DNA from: Antarcticimicrobium sediminis
GTDB taxonomy: Bacteria > Pseudomonadota > Alphaproteobacteria > Rhodobacterales > Rhodobacteraceae
Direction of reading: 5' to 3'
Assembly: GCF_004348975.1 (NCBI RefSeq)
Contig: NZ_SMFP01000007.1
Location: 180,401-244,400 of the forward strand
Length of the DNA stretch: 64,000 nt
The notes beneath the pieces are model-generated. The model did not search any database. It had not been told where the DNA came from and saw only the letters and a program-made list of their open reading frames with translations. This document shows positions 1 through 10,466 of the stretch, piece by piece. Both the position numbers and the translations under genes were made by a program. Within the stretch, counting starts at the first letter, position 1. Each line of letters opens with the position of its first letter.

Positions 1-1
1 C

Positions 2-2008
2 GAAACCTTCCGCCCCGGCCAGGAAGAGATCGTGGATGCGGTGACGCAGGGCGAGAACGTTCTGGCGATCATGCCCACGGGGGGCGGCAAATCCCTGTGT
101 TTTCAGCTTCCTGCGCTGTTGCGCGACGGGGTGACCGTGGTGATCTCGCCGCTGATCGCCTTAATGCGCGATCAGGTGCGAGGGTTGCAGGAGGCCGGCG
201 TCGAGGCCGGCGCGCTGACCTCGGGCAATACTCAGGACGAAACCGATGCCGTCTGGGCCGCGCTGGAAGCCGGGCGGCTGAAGCTGCTGTACATGGCGCC
301 GGAACGGCTGGCCTCGGGGGCGACGCTGGGGATGTTGCGGCGGATCGGGGTCGGGATGATCGCGGTCGACGAGGCCCATTGCGTCAGCCAGTGGGGCCAC
401 GATTTCCGCCCCGATTACCTGCGCATCGGGGAATTGCGCCGCGCGCTGGATGTTCCGCTCGCCGCCTTCACCGCCACGGCGGATGCAGAAACCCGCGAGG
501 AAATCGTCGAAAAGCTGTTCGATGGCATCGCGCCGCGCAGCTTTCTCGGCGGATTTGATCGGCCCAACATCCACCTTGCCTTTACCGCCAAGGACGGGCC
601 GCGCCGCCAGATCCTCGACTTTGCGTCAGCGCGCCGGGGCCATTCCGGCATCGTCTATTGCGGCACGCGCGCCAAGACCGAGGCGCTGGCCAAGGCGCTG
701 TCGGACGACGGCCACAGCGCCTGTTTCTATCACGGCGGCATGGACTCCGAGGATCGCCGCACGGTCGAGACGCGCTTTGCCCGCGAGGATGGTTTGATCG
801 TGGTCGCCACCGTCGCCTTTGGCATGGGGATCGACAAGCCGGATATCCGCTGGGTCGCCCATGCCGACCTGCCCAAAAGCATCGAATCCTATTATCAGGA
901 GATCGGCCGCGCTGGCCGCGACGGCGCTCCGGCCGAGACGCTGACGCTTTATGGCCCCGACGACATCCGCCTGCGCCGCTCGCAAATCGACGAGGGGCTG
1001 GCCCCGCCAGAGCGCCGCACCGCCGATCACGCACGGCTGAACGCGCTGCTGGGGCTGGCCGAGGCACTGGGCTGTCGGCGGCAGGCGCTGCTGGCCTATT
1101 TCGGCGAGACGTCAGAGCCGTGCGGCAATTGCGACCTGTGCGAAACCCCGCCCGAGCTGTTTGATGCGACGACACCGGTGCGTATGGCGCTGTCGGCGAT
1201 CCTGCGCACCGAGGAATGGTTCGGTGCTGGCCATCTGACCGACATCCTGACTGGAACCGAAACCGACCGCATCCGCGACCGAGGCCATGACCGGTTGCCC
1301 ACCTACGGCGTCGGCAAAGAGTATGACAAACGCCAATGGTCCGCGATCTTTCGCCAGATGATGGGGCGCGACCTGCTGCGCCCCGACGCCGAACGCCACG
1401 GCGCGCTCAAGATGACCGACACCGCCCTGCCGATCCTGCGCGGAGAACAGACGATCACGCTGCGCCGCGATGTGCTGCGCCGCGCCGCGCAGCAACGCCG
1501 CCCCGCCGTCAAAGCGCTGGTCTCGGACGAGGACGCGCCGCTGCTGTCGGCGCTCAAGGCCAAACGCCGCGCCCTGTCCGAGGCCGCCAAGGTGCCCGCC
1601 TATGTCATTTTCCCCGACCGCACGCTGATCGAAATGGCCGAAACCCGGCCCGCGACCCTTGATCAGATGGCGCGCGTCAACGGCGTCGGGGCCAAGAAAC
1701 TCGACCGCTATGGTGCCGCCTTTCTTGAAGTGATCAACGGCGCGGCAGAGCCGCAAGCCCATCCGCAACGCCGCAAGCTCGCCGGGCGTGCGGCGGGCAG
1801 CCTGTTTGACCAGTTGCTGGAGGCGCAGGCCGGGCTGTCACGGGGCGAAGGCGGCATCGACAAACCGCTCAGCTGTTCCGCCGCGCAGCTTGCCAAGGTG
1901 GCCCAACAACGGCCCAGCGACGAAACCGCGCTGGTGCGGCTGCTGGGTGAGCGGCGGGCGGAGCGTTTCGGCCCGGCCTTTCTGGACGTTTTGCGCGACG
2001 CGGGCTAG
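2..2008 (+). CDS. recQ: ATP-dependent DNA helicase RecQ (5' partial)
   Basis: 3'-5' DNA helicase of recombination repair, acting on forks and D-loops in the cytoplasm. The reading frame is open from base 2, and the first residues (ETFRPGQEEIV) match the FRxGQ motif 0 of RecQ, so the true start lies just upstream of the window; 668 residues are visible. Seen in order: Walker A TGGGKSLCFQLPA, the DEAH box (VDEAHCVSQWGHDFRP), helicase motifs V/VI (ATVAFGMGIDKPDIR, YYQEIGRAGRDG), the RQC zinc-binding cysteines (CRRQALLAYF...CGNCDLC), and an HRDC domain with VNGVGAKKLDRYG. About 90 residues follow the HRDC domain as a C-terminal tail. yaaA follows 32 bp downstream in the same direction. Identification is secure. 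Confidence 0.97.
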   Translation, partial: ETFRPGQEEIVDAVTQGENVLAIMPTGGGKSLCFQLPALLRDGVTVVISPLIALMRDQVRGLQEAGVEAGALTSGNTQDETDAVWAALEAGRLKLLYMAPERLASGATLGMLRRIGVGMIAVDEAHCVSQWGHDFRPDYLRIGELRRALDVPLAAFTATADAETREEIVEKLFDGIAPRSFLGGFDRPNIHLAFTAKDGPRRQILDFASARRGHSGIVYCGTRAKTEALAKALSDDGHSACFYHGGMDSEDRRTVETRFAREDGLIVVATVAFGMGIDKPDIRWVAHADLPKSIESYYQEIGRAGRDGAPAETLTLYGPDDIRLRRSQIDEGLAPPERRTADHARLNALLGLAEALGCRRQALLAYFGETSEPCGNCDLCETPPELFDATTPVRMALSAILRTEEWFGAGHLTDILTGTETDRIRDRGHDRLPTYGVGKEYDKRQWSAIFRQMMGRDLLRPDAERHGALKMTDTALPILRGEQTITLRRDVLRRAAQQRRPAVKALVSDEDAPLLSALKAKRRALSEAAKVPAYVIFPDRTLIEMAETRPATLDQMARVNGVGAKKLDRYGAAFLEVINGAAEPQAHPQRRKLAGRAAGSLFDQLLEAQAGLSRGEGGIDKPLSCSAAQLAKVAQQRPSDETALVRLLGERRAERFGPAFLDVLRDAG

Positions 2009-2040
2009 ATCGGGTTGAAGATACATCCAAGGGGCAGAAT

Positions 2041-2820
2041 ATGTTGGTTTTGATCTCACCAGCCAAGAAGCTGGACTGGAGCGAACGCGACATCGAGACG
2101 AGTGAACCGCGCTTCGGCGCGGACGCCGTGGCGCTGGCCGAGGTCGCCCGGGGGCTGAGCGCGGAAGATCTGCAAAAACTGATGAAAATCAGCGCCTCAT
2201 TGGCCACGCTGAACCGCGACAGGTTCCGTGATTTCGCGGATACCCCCGCGCCCGACATCACCCGGCCCGCCGCGCTGGCCTTTGCCGGCGACACCTATCA
2301 GGGGCTTGAGGCCGCCTCGCTCGACCCCGAGGAAATGGACTGGGCGCAGGACCATTTGCGCATCCTGTCCGGTCTCTATGGCGTGCTGCGTCCACGTGAC
2401 GCGATCCAGCCCTATCGGCTGGAAATGGGCAGCCGGTTGAAAACCGCGCGCGGCGGCTCGCTGTATGCCTGGTGGGGCGACCGGATTTCCAAGGCGCTGA
2501 ATGAACAGGCCGAGACGCTGGGTACCGACATTCTGGTCAACTGCGCCAGTCAGGAATATTTCGGTGCCGTTGATCTCAAGACATTGAAACCGCGAGTGAT
2601 TGCGCCGGTGTTCATGGAGGATAAGGCCGGCGCGCCAAAGATCGTCAGCTTTTACGCCAAGCGGGCGCGCGGCGCGATGGCCCGCTTCATCATCCAGCAC
2701 CGGCTAAGCGACCCCGACAGCTTGCGCGATTTCGACACTGGCGGTTATGTCTATCGCCCGGATCTGTCTGAGCAAAACAAGCCGGTTTTCGTGCGCCCCC
2801 AAGACGCCGGAAAGACCTGA
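2041..2820 (+). CDS. yaaA: Peroxide stress protein YaaA (DUF328/UPF0246)
   Basis: 259 residues, the usual family length. It opens with the family signature MLVLISPAKKLDW and contains the conserved stretches YQGLEAASLD, LSGLYGVLRP, LVNCASQEYF and FYAKRARGAMAR. Family knowledge: YaaA limits intracellular free iron and so hydroxyl-radical damage during hydrogen peroxide stress in E. coli, and the fold binds DNA. The start is supported by an AAGGGG ribosome site a few bases upstream. It follows recQ closely and may be cotranscribed with it, which would pair two DNA-damage protection genes. The large alpha-2-macroglobulin gene begins 117 bp downstream. Confidence 0.95.
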   Translation: MLVLISPAKKLDWSERDIETSEPRFGADAVALAEVARGLSAEDLQKLMKISASLATLNRDRFRDFADTPAPDITRPAALAFAGDTYQGLEAASLDPEEMDWAQDHLRILSGLYGVLRPRDAIQPYRLEMGSRLKTARGGSLYAWWGDRISKALNEQAETLGTDILVNCASQEYFGAVDLKTLKPRVIAPVFMEDKAGAPKIVSFYAKRARGAMARFIIQHRLSDPDSLRDFDTGGYVYRPDLSEQNKPVFVRPQDAGKT

Positions 2821-2937
2821 CGCGCCCCCGTCCCGGCCCGGCTGACACGACCGGATCGGGACGCAAAGCGGGACAGGAATCGTTGCCAACTCCTGCCGCC
2901 CCGTGCGACCCTTGGGTCATAGCACGGAGACAATTTC

Positions 2938-5900
2938 ATGACCCATATTATGCGCGCGGCCCTCGGCCTGATTTTCGCAGCTCTCTGGAGTGTGGTGGCA
3001 CTGGCCCAACAGCCCCAGCAGCCGCTGCCAGAATTTCGCTATGTCGTGACCAACGACACGGATTTCTACGGATCTGACCTTGATCCGCTGTTCGAGACCG
3101 ACCTGCCCAGTTGTCTGCGCGCCTGTAGCGCCAATTCGCGCTGTATCGCCTTTACCTATAACACCCGCGCCAACGCCTGTTTCCCCAAAAGCCGCGTCAG
3201 CGAGCGAAGCCCCTATGTCGGCGCGCTCTCGGCGGAAAAAATCGCCACCTCCGCCGCAGCCCTCGCGCGCGGAACGACACGCGCCGCCGATCTGGATTTC
3301 CTGAGCGAAGACGATATGGCGAAGGCCCGCGACCGAGCCCGCGATCTGGGCCTGATGCACCGCGCCGGGGGGGTGGAGCTGAGTACGGTTCTGAACGCGA
3401 TGACCACCAGCCTGCAGTCCGGCAATACCCTGAGCGCGGCGAACTGGACCGGCGCGGCGGTGTCGCTGACCGATGCGGGGGCCTATTGGACAGACTATGC
3501 CCGCCTGCTGCTGGACCTGCACAGCGACAGCAGCAGCCGCCAGCGCGCCTATGACCGCCGCGCACAAGAGGCCGCGATCAATGGCTATCTGCGCGCCGAC
3601 AGCGACGGCGCGCGCGCCAGTGCACTCGACATTCTGGCGCAGGCGCTGGAGCGGAACGACCGGGGGCGTGACATGATCCCGGCGCTGCGTCTGGCCAATG
3701 ATATCCAGCCGCGCACCGACAGCCTTGCCGCTCTTGATGCCGCGATCGGCAAATACGGGTTCCGCATCACCGAAAGCACCGTCGAAAGCGACACCGACGC
3801 GCCGCGCATCTGCGCCACCTTCTCCGAGGATCTGGTCGCGGCGGGGGTGGAGTATGACCCCTTTCTGCAGCTCCCCGAACCGGGGCTGGCGGTTCAGGCC
3901 AAGGGGCGGCAACTCTGCGTTGACGGGATCGAGCATGGCAAACGCTATCGCATCACCTTTCGCCGGGGGCTTCCGGCGGCCAGCGGTGAAAAGCTGCAAA
4001 AGGACATCGAGCTGACCCACTACGTACAGGATCGCAGCCCGACTGTACGGTTCCCGGGCCGCGCCTATGTGCTGGCGAAATCCGCCGATGCCGCGCTGCC
4101 GGTCGAGACCGTCAATGTCGACAAGCTGGAGTTGACCCTGCGCCGCGTCAGCGACCGCAACCTGATCCGCGCGATGCAGCAAGACTATTTCGCCCGGCCC
4201 CTGTCGCAGTGGCAGCAAGAGGACTTCGCCGACAGCGTCGCCCAAGACGTCTGGACCGGCAGTGCCGAGGTGCAAAATGATCTGAACCACGACATGACCA
4301 CCCGCCTGCCGATGGGCGAGGCCATCGCCGGACAGGGGCCGGGGATCTATGTGCTCAGCGCCAAGCTGCCGGGGGCCGACCCTTATGATGATCCCGGCGC
4401 GACGCAGTGGTTCGTCTTGTCCGATCTCGGGCTGTCCACCCTGTCGGGCAGCGACGGACTGCATGTGCAGGTCGCCGGGCTGTCGGATGCGCAAGCGCGC
4501 GCCGGGGTCGAACTGACGCTGATCTCGCGCGCCAATGCAGTGCTGGGCACGGTGCAGACCGGGGCCGATGGTCATGCGCTGTTTGCGCCCGGCCTGACCC
4601 GGGGCAGCGGTGGCGCGGCACCGGCGTTGGTCGTGGCTCGATTGGGCGAGGATGACCTGAGCTTTCTATCGCTGACCGAACCCGCCTTTGACCTGTCCGA
4701 CCGTGGCGTCGAGGGGCGCGCGCCCGCCGGGCCGGTGGATGTGTTCCTGACCACCGACCGGGGTGCCTATCGCGCGGGCGAGACGATCCACGCCACTGCG
4801 CTGGCCCGCGACGACACCGCGCTGGCGATCGAGGGATTGCCGCTGATCGCCATCCTCAGCCGACCCGACGGGGTGGAATACCGTCGCCACATCTCTGGCG
4901 GCGGCGATGCGGGCGGCCATGTGTTCGCCTTTCCCGTCGGGGCCAGCGCGCCGCGCGGGTCTTGGCAGCTGGAGATCAAGACCGACCCGGATGCGCCCGC
5001 CTTGGCGCGCCAGACCGTTCTGGTCGAGGATTTCCTGCCCGAACGGATCGACTTTGACCTGACGCTGCCCGAGGCGGCGCTGCGCGCGGGCGATACGCCG
5101 CCGCTGAACATCGAGGCCCGCTATCTGTTCGGCGCACCGGGTGCGGACCTGAACATCGAGGGGCAGGTCATGCTGCGCCCTGCGTCGACGGTGGCCGGTT
5201 GGCCCGGCTATCGCTTTGGCCGCCACGACACCACGGCCCATGCGCAAAGCAGCTATTTCGGTGGCAGCAAGACCGACGCCAAAGGGCATGCCAGCGTGGC
5301 GATCGAACTGCCCCGCCCCGAAGTCGGCGGTCAACCCCTGGAGGCCACCGTGATCGCGCGGCTTGCCGATGGTTCAGCCCGCCCGGTGGAACGCCGGTTG
5401 AGCGTGCCGGTGCGCCCCGATGGCCCGGTGATCGGGATCAAGCCGCTGTTCGATGAGGTGGTCTCCGAGGGCACCGAGGCCCGGTTCGAGGTGATCGCCC
5501 TGTCGCCCGAGCTGACGCCGGAACCGATGCCGGTGCGCTGGACCCTGAACCGGGTCACCACCCGGTACCAGTGGTACCAGCTTTACGGCAACTGGGACTG
5601 GGAGCCGGTGACACGGCGCAGCCGCATCGCCAGCGGCACGGCCACGCTGGACGGCACGCCGCTGACGCTCTCGGCCCCCGTGGACTGGGGTGAATATGAG
5701 CTGGTGGTGGAACATCTTGACGGGGTCGATACGGCGGCCTCGGTCGATTTTTATGCCGGTTGGTATGGCGCGGCGGATGCCTCCTCGACCCCCGACCGTT
5801 TAGAGATGTCGCTGGACCGCGAGACCTTTGCCGTGGGCGACACCGCCAAGCTGCGCATCGTGCCGCGTGCCGGGGGCACTGCGTTGATCACGGTGATGGG

Positions 5901-8394
5901 GGATCGGGTGATTTCCCGTCGGTCGGTGACGGTTGACGCGGGCGAAGCCGTGATTCCGCTGGAGGTGACGGCGGACTGGGGCACCGGCGCCTATGTCACC
6001 GCCACCGTGATCCGACCGATGGACGTGGCCACGGGACAGGCACCGGCGCGCGCCATTGGTCTTGTCCATGCGGCCATCGCCCCCGGCGACAAGGCCTTGC
6101 AGGTCAGCATCGACGCGCCAGACCTGACCCGCCCGCGCGGCACCCAACAGGTGCGCGTCGCGGTGACGGGGGCGCAACAGGGCGACCAGGCCTGGCTGAC
6201 GCTGTCTGCCGTGGATCTGGGCATCCTCAACCTCACCGGTTTTCAAAGCCCCGATCCGCAAGGCTATTATTTCGGCCAGCGGCGGCTAGGGGTCGAACTG
6301 CGCGATGTCTATGGTCGGTTGATCGACGGCATGAACGGCGCGATGGGAACCGTCCGCTCGGGCGGCGATGCCGATGCCGGGATGCGGATGCAATCGCCGC
6401 CGCCAACGCAGGATCTGATGGCGGTGTTCTCTGGCCCGGTTCAAGTGGGGCCGGAGGGCGAGGCGGTGATCGATATCGACCTGCCCGATTTCAACGGCAC
6501 GGTACGGCTGATGGCGGTGGCCTGGACACGGGGCGCTGTCGGTCAGGCCGAGGCCGATATGATCGTGCGCGACCCGGTGGTGGTGACCGCCAGCCTGCCG
6601 CGCTTTCTCGCCCCCGGCGACGACAGCCGGATCCGGCTTGAGGTGGTCCATGCCGACGGTCCGGTGGGCCAGATGGAACTGGACCTGAGCACACGCGGCA
6701 CCGGCATCGTGCTGGGCGGGGACCCTGCCCCGTTTGAGCTGACCCAAGGCGGCAAAGCGGTGTTCGAGGTGCTGGTTCACGCCAGCTCCGTGGGCGATCC
6801 GGTGATCGACCTGGCGTTGCGCACGCCGGATGGCAAGACCCTGACCCAAAGCCTGCGGCTGCCGGTGCGCAGCAACGATCCCGAGGTGGCGCAGACCCGG
6901 CGCTTCTCGCTCGCGGCGGGCGACCGGTTCGTGTTCAGCAACGACGTCTTTGCCGGGCTGATGCCGGGCACGGCCAGCGCGATCCTGTCGGCGGGTCCGC
7001 TGGCGCGGTTCGACGCACCGGGCTTGCTGGCGCGGCTTGACCGCTATCCCTATGGCTGCACCGAGCAGGTGACGTCAAAGGCGCTGCCGTTGTTGTACCT
7101 GTCATCGGTGGCAAAGGCCGCTGGGCTGGGCAATGGCCCGGCGGTCGAGGCCCGCATCGCCGGTGCAATCTCGCAGGTTCTGACGCGGCAAGCGCCCAAC
7201 GGCTCGTTTGGTTTGTGGCGGGCGGAATCGGGGGATTTCTGGCTGGACGCCTATGTCACCGACTTCCTGTCGCGGGCGCAGGCCGAAGGCCATGAGGTGC
7301 CCGAACGCGCGCTTCGCCAAGCGCTGGACAATCTGCGCAACCGGGTCAACTACGTCCCCGATTTCGACGCGGGCGACGACGCGGGCAGCGATGTCGCCTA
7401 TGCGCTGATGGTGCTGGCTCGCGAAGGCGCGGCGGCGATGGGCGACCTGCGCTATTACGCCGATGTGAAGGGCGGCGATTTCACCACCCCGCTGGCGGCG
7501 GCGCAACTGGGCGCGGCGCTGGCGGCCTATGGCGATCAACCGCGCGCGGACGCGATGTTCACCCGCGCCGCACGGCTGATCGAGACCCGGCCAGAAACCG
7601 GACGCGCTTGGCGCGCCGACTATGGCACCGACCTGCGCGATTCTGCGGGGGTTCTTGCGCTGGCCAGCGAGGCAGGCAGCGCGGCGGTGGATGCCGATGC
7701 GCTGAGCGCGCGCATCACAGGGGCAGATCTGCGGCTTTCAACGCAGGAGGCGGCGTGGTCGCTGCTGGCGGCGCATGCGCTGATCAAATCGCCCGAACAC
7801 TCGGGTTTGCTGGTGGATAGGGCGCCGGTCGCAGGAGCCTTTGTGCAGATGCGCGGCGATGATGCCACCGGACCGGGGGCGGAGATCACCACCGCCAGCG
7901 GGCAGGCCACCAATATCACGCTGACCACGCTGGGCGTGCCCGAGGTGGCGCCAAAAGCGGGCGGCACCGGCTATGCGATCACGCGGCGCTACTACAGCCT
8001 TGAAGGGGCGCCGGTAGAGCGCCACGACTTTACCGTGGGCGAGCGGTTGGTCACGGTGATCGAGGTCACCCCGTTCGAGAAAACCGGTGCCCGGCTGATG
8101 GTGGATGATCCCTTGCCCGCCGGGTTCGAGATCGACAATCCGAACCTGCTGCGCTCGGGCGATGTGCGGGCGCTGGACTGGCTGAAACCCTCAGAGGCGG
8201 AACATGTGGAATTCCGCAGCGATAGGTTCCTCGCCGCCATCAACATGCGCGAGGCGGGCAAGGTGACGCTGGCCTATATCGTGCGGGCGGTGACACCGGG
8301 CCTGTTCCACCACCCGGCGGCAGCGGTCGAGGACATGTATCGCCCCCGCTATCGCGCGCATGGCGATACCGGTCAGGTGATCGTGCACGAATGA
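2938..8394 (+). CDS. Bacterial alpha-2-macroglobulin with N-terminal PAN/Apple domain
   Basis: 1818-residue periplasmic protease-trap protein. A Sec signal peptide (about residues 1-24, ending VALAQQ) lacks a lipobox cysteine, unlike lipoprotein YfhM of E. coli. Residues about 30-80 form a cysteine-rich PAN/Apple-like domain (FYGSDLDP, CLRACSANSRCIAFTYN, NACFPKS). Macroglobulin and bait-type beta domains follow, then the thioester motif YGCTEQ (Cys1374 to Gln1377) and the helical thioester-domain repeats. Family knowledge: the thioester traps attacking proteases covalently and these proteins pair with PBP1C. That matches here, because the stop overlaps the start of pbpC by 4 bp (ATGA), implying translational coupling. 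A GGAG site sits 8 bases before the ATG. Identification is strong; the ligand of the PAN domain is unknown. Confidence 0.95.
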   Translation: MTHIMRAALGLIFAALWSVVALAQQPQQPLPEFRYVVTNDTDFYGSDLDPLFETDLPSCLRACSANSRCIAFTYNTRANACFPKSRVSERSPYVGALSAEKIATSAAALARGTTRAADLDFLSEDDMAKARDRARDLGLMHRAGGVELSTVLNAMTTSLQSGNTLSAANWTGAAVSLTDAGAYWTDYARLLLDLHSDSSSRQRAYDRRAQEAAINGYLRADSDGARASALDILAQALERNDRGRDMIPALRLANDIQPRTDSLAALDAAIGKYGFRITESTVESDTDAPRICATFSEDLVAAGVEYDPFLQLPEPGLAVQAKGRQLCVDGIEHGKRYRITFRRGLPAASGEKLQKDIELTHYVQDRSPTVRFPGRAYVLAKSADAALPVETVNVDKLELTLRRVSDRNLIRAMQQDYFARPLSQWQQEDFADSVAQDVWTGSAEVQNDLNHDMTTRLPMGEAIAGQGPGIYVLSAKLPGADPYDDPGATQWFVLSDLGLSTLSGSDGLHVQVAGLSDAQARAGVELTLISRANAVLGTVQTGADGHALFAPGLTRGSGGAAPALVVARLGEDDLSFLSLTEPAFDLSDRGVEGRAPAGPVDVFLTTDRGAYRAGETIHATALARDDTALAIEGLPLIAILSRPDGVEYRRHISGGGDAGGHVFAFPVGASAPRGSWQLEIKTDPDAPALARQTVLVEDFLPERIDFDLTLPEAALRAGDTPPLNIEARYLFGAPGADLNIEGQVMLRPASTVAGWPGYRFGRHDTTAHAQSSYFGGSKTDAKGHASVAIELPRPEVGGQPLEATVIARLADGSARPVERRLSVPVRPDGPVIGIKPLFDEVVSEGTEARFEVIALSPELTPEPMPVRWTLNRVTTRYQWYQLYGNWDWEPVTRRSRIASGTATLDGTPLTLSAPVDWGEYELVVEHLDGVDTAASVDFYAGWYGAADASSTPDRLEMSLDRETFAVGDTAKLRIVPRAGGTALITVMGDRVISRRSVTVDAGEAVIPLEVTADWGTGAYVTATVIRPMDVATGQAPARAIGLVHAAIAPGDKALQVSIDAPDLTRPRGTQQVRVAVTGAQQGDQAWLTLSAVDLGILNLTGFQSPDPQGYYFGQRRLGVELRDVYGRLIDGMNGAMGTVRSGGDADAGMRMQSPPPTQDLMAVFSGPVQVGPEGEAVIDIDLPDFNGTVRLMAVAWTRGAVGQAEADMIVRDPVVVTASLPRFLAPGDDSRIRLEVVHADGPVGQMELDLSTRGTGIVLGGDPAPFELTQGGKAVFEVLVHASSVGDPVIDLALRTPDGKTLTQSLRLPVRSNDPEVAQTRRFSLAAGDRFVFSNDVFAGLMPGTASAILSAGPLARFDAPGLLARLDRYPYGCTEQVTSKALPLLYLSSVAKAAGLGNGPAVEARIAGAISQVLTRQAPNGSFGLWRAESGDFWLDAYVTDFLSRAQAEGHEVPERALRQALDNLRNRVNYVPDFDAGDDAGSDVAYALMVLAREGAAAMGDLRYYADVKGGDFTTPLAAAQLGAALAAYGDQPRADAMFTRAARLIETRPETGRAWRADYGTDLRDSAGVLALASEAGSAAVDADALSARITGADLRLSTQEAAWSLLAAHALIKSPEHSGLLVDRAPVAGAFVQMRGDDATGPGAEITTASGQATNITLTTLGVPEVAPKAGGTGYAITRRYYSLEGAPVERHDFTVGERLVTVIEVTPFEKTGARLMVDDPLPAGFEIDNPNLLRSGDVRALDWLKPSEAEHVEFRSDRFLAAINMREAGKVTLAYIVRAVTPGLFHHPAAAVEDMYRPRYRAHGDTGQVIVHE

Positions 8395-10445
8395 GGGCGC
8401 GCTGGCCCTTCGCGTTGGCGCTGCTGCTGTTTTCGGCAGCGGCGCTGCGCGATACCGCCGAGCGCTGGCTCGACAGATGGATCGCCACCACCGAGCTGCC
8501 GCTTGTGCTGGCCGAGACCGGAGTCGAAATCCGCGATCGCAACGGCGTCCTGTTGCGCGCCTATCCGGTGGCGGACGGGCTGATGCGGCTGGCCCCGCCG
8601 CCGCTGGGCGACGTTGATGCGCACTATCTGGAGATGCTGCTGGCCTATGAGGACAAGCGGTTTCGCAGCCATCACGGCGTCGACCTGATGGCGATGGGGC
8701 GGGCCGTGGCGCAGGCCCTTTGGCATCGGCGGGCCGTTTCCGGCGGTTCGACCCTGACCATGCAGGTGGCTCGGCTGTTGGAGGATGGCAGCACCGGGCG
8801 CTGGTCCGGCAAGCTGCGACAGGTCCGCGTCGCGCTGACGCTGGAACGACGGCTGAGCAAGGACCGGATCCTGAACCTGTATCTTACCCATGCCCCCTTT
8901 GGCGGCAATCTCGAAGGCATCCGCGCCGCCACCGTCGCCTGGTTCGGCAAGGAACCAGCGCGGCTGACCCCGGCACAGGCGGCGCTGCTTGTGGCGCTGC
9001 CGCAATCGCCGGAATCGCGCCGCCCCGACCGCCACCCCGAAGCCGCCCGCGCGGCCCGCGCCCGGGTGCTGGCGCGGATGCAGGACCGTGGCGCACTCAC
9101 CGCCGAGGCGGCGGCCACGGCGATCCGCGCGCCGCTGCCCGTTGCGATGCAGCCGTTTCCGATGCTGGCGCCACATCTGGGCGATGCCCTGCGCGCCGCC
9201 GATCCGATGGCGCCGCGCCATGACGTGACGCTCGACGCCGGGCTTCAGGCGCGGATGGCGGCGCTGGTCACCGAGGCCGCGCGCAAGGCCGGGCCGCGTG
9301 TCTCGGCCGCGCTTGTGGTCGCGGATCACCAAACCGGCGAGATCCTCGCGAGTATCGGCTCGCCCGGCTATGGCGGGGCAGAGCGGCGGCAAGGCTTTGT
9401 CGATATGACCCGCGCGCTGCGCTCGCCCGGCTCGACGCTGAAACCGCTGGTCTATGGGCTCGCCTTCGATCAGGGGCTGGTGCATCCCGAAACCCTGATC
9501 CAAGACGGCCCGGTGATGTTCGGGCGCTATGCGCCGCATAACTTTGACGGGCGCTTTCGCGGCGATGTGACGGTGCGCGCGGCACTGCAGATGTCGCTGA
9601 ATATCCCGGTGGTGAAACTGACCAATGATCTGGGGCCTGCGCGGGTGATGGGCGCACTGCGCCGTGCGGGTACCGCGCCGCGCCTGCCCGGTGGCGCACC
9701 GGGGCTGGCGATCGCGCTGGGGGGCATCGGCACCAGCCTGCACGATCTGGTTCAGCTTTATACCGTGATCGCCGAGGGCGGACAGGGTCCGGTCCTGCGC
9801 GACAGGCAGGAGGCCGCCTTTGCCGAAACGCCCCGCGTGATCTCACCCGCCGCTGCTTGGCATCTGGGCGATATCCTGCGCGGTCTGGCGCCGCCGCCCG
9901 GTGCCCCGGCGCAGGCGCTGGCCTATAAGACCGGCACATCCTATGGCCACCGCGATGCTTGGGCGATCGGCTTTGACGGGCGCCATGTGATCGGGGTCTG
10001 GATGGGGCGCGCCGATGGCACGCCGGTGCCCGGGGCCTTTGGTGGCGATCTGGCCGCGCCGGTGCTGTTCGAGGCGTTCGGACGGCTGAAACCGGCGTTC
10101 GATCCGCTGCCGCCGCCACCGCCGGAAACGCTGATCCTTGGCACCTCAGACCTGCCGCTACCACTGCGCCGCTACCGCCCCCGTGGCGCCGCGCTAAGCG
10201 CCAGCGGCGGGCCGGCGCTGACCTTTCCGCCCGATGGCGCGCGGCTGGCGGCAGGGGATGGGCGGCTGACGCTAAAGCTGAACGGCGGTGCCGCCCCGTT
10301 CACCGTGCTGGCCAACGGCGCGCCGGTGCAAACCGGGCTATTCGCGCGCGAATTCGACATCCCGGCCCCCGGTCGAGGGTTTTCGACGCTGGTGGTGGTG
10401 GATCGCGCCGGGCGCAGCGACCGGGTCACGGTGCAACTCGACTAG
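8391..10445 (+). CDS. pbpC: Penicillin-binding protein 1C (bifunctional peptidoglycan synthase)
   Basis: 684 residues. It has a short N-terminal membrane anchor (WPFALALLLFSAAAL), then a GT51 glycosyltransferase domain with catalytic Glu87 in EDKRFRSHHGVD and the GGSTLTMQVARLL motif. The transpeptidase domain carries Ser348 in STLK, the SLN triad motif and KTGTSYGHRDAW. The last ~90 residues match the PBP1C C-terminal (BiPBP_C) beta domain. Role: polymerises and crosslinks peptidoglycan at the periplasmic face of the inner membrane. It is coupled to the alpha-2-macroglobulin gene by an ATGA overlap; in other bacteria the macroglobulin is thought to guard the cell during envelope breach while PBP1C repairs the wall. 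It converges with the next operon, leaving 21 bp between the stops. Confidence 0.97.
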   Translation: MRARWPFALALLLFSAAALRDTAERWLDRWIATTELPLVLAETGVEIRDRNGVLLRAYPVADGLMRLAPPPLGDVDAHYLEMLLAYEDKRFRSHHGVDLMAMGRAVAQALWHRRAVSGGSTLTMQVARLLEDGSTGRWSGKLRQVRVALTLERRLSKDRILNLYLTHAPFGGNLEGIRAATVAWFGKEPARLTPAQAALLVALPQSPESRRPDRHPEAARAARARVLARMQDRGALTAEAAATAIRAPLPVAMQPFPMLAPHLGDALRAADPMAPRHDVTLDAGLQARMAALVTEAARKAGPRVSAALVVADHQTGEILASIGSPGYGGAERRQGFVDMTRALRSPGSTLKPLVYGLAFDQGLVHPETLIQDGPVMFGRYAPHNFDGRFRGDVTVRAALQMSLNIPVVKLTNDLGPARVMGALRRAGTAPRLPGGAPGLAIALGGIGTSLHDLVQLYTVIAEGGQGPVLRDRQEAAFAETPRVISPAAAWHLGDILRGLAPPPGAPAQALAYKTGTSYGHRDAWAIGFDGRHVIGVWMGRADGTPVPGAFGGDLAAPVLFEAFGRLKPAFDPLPPPPPETLILGTSDLPLPLRRYRPRGAALSASGGPALTFPPDGARLAAGDGRLTLKLNGGAAPFTVLANGAPVQTGLFAREFDIPAPGRGFSTLVVVDRAGRSDRVTVQLD

Positions 10446-10466
10446 GTTCCAGAAGCGCGCCGGTGC

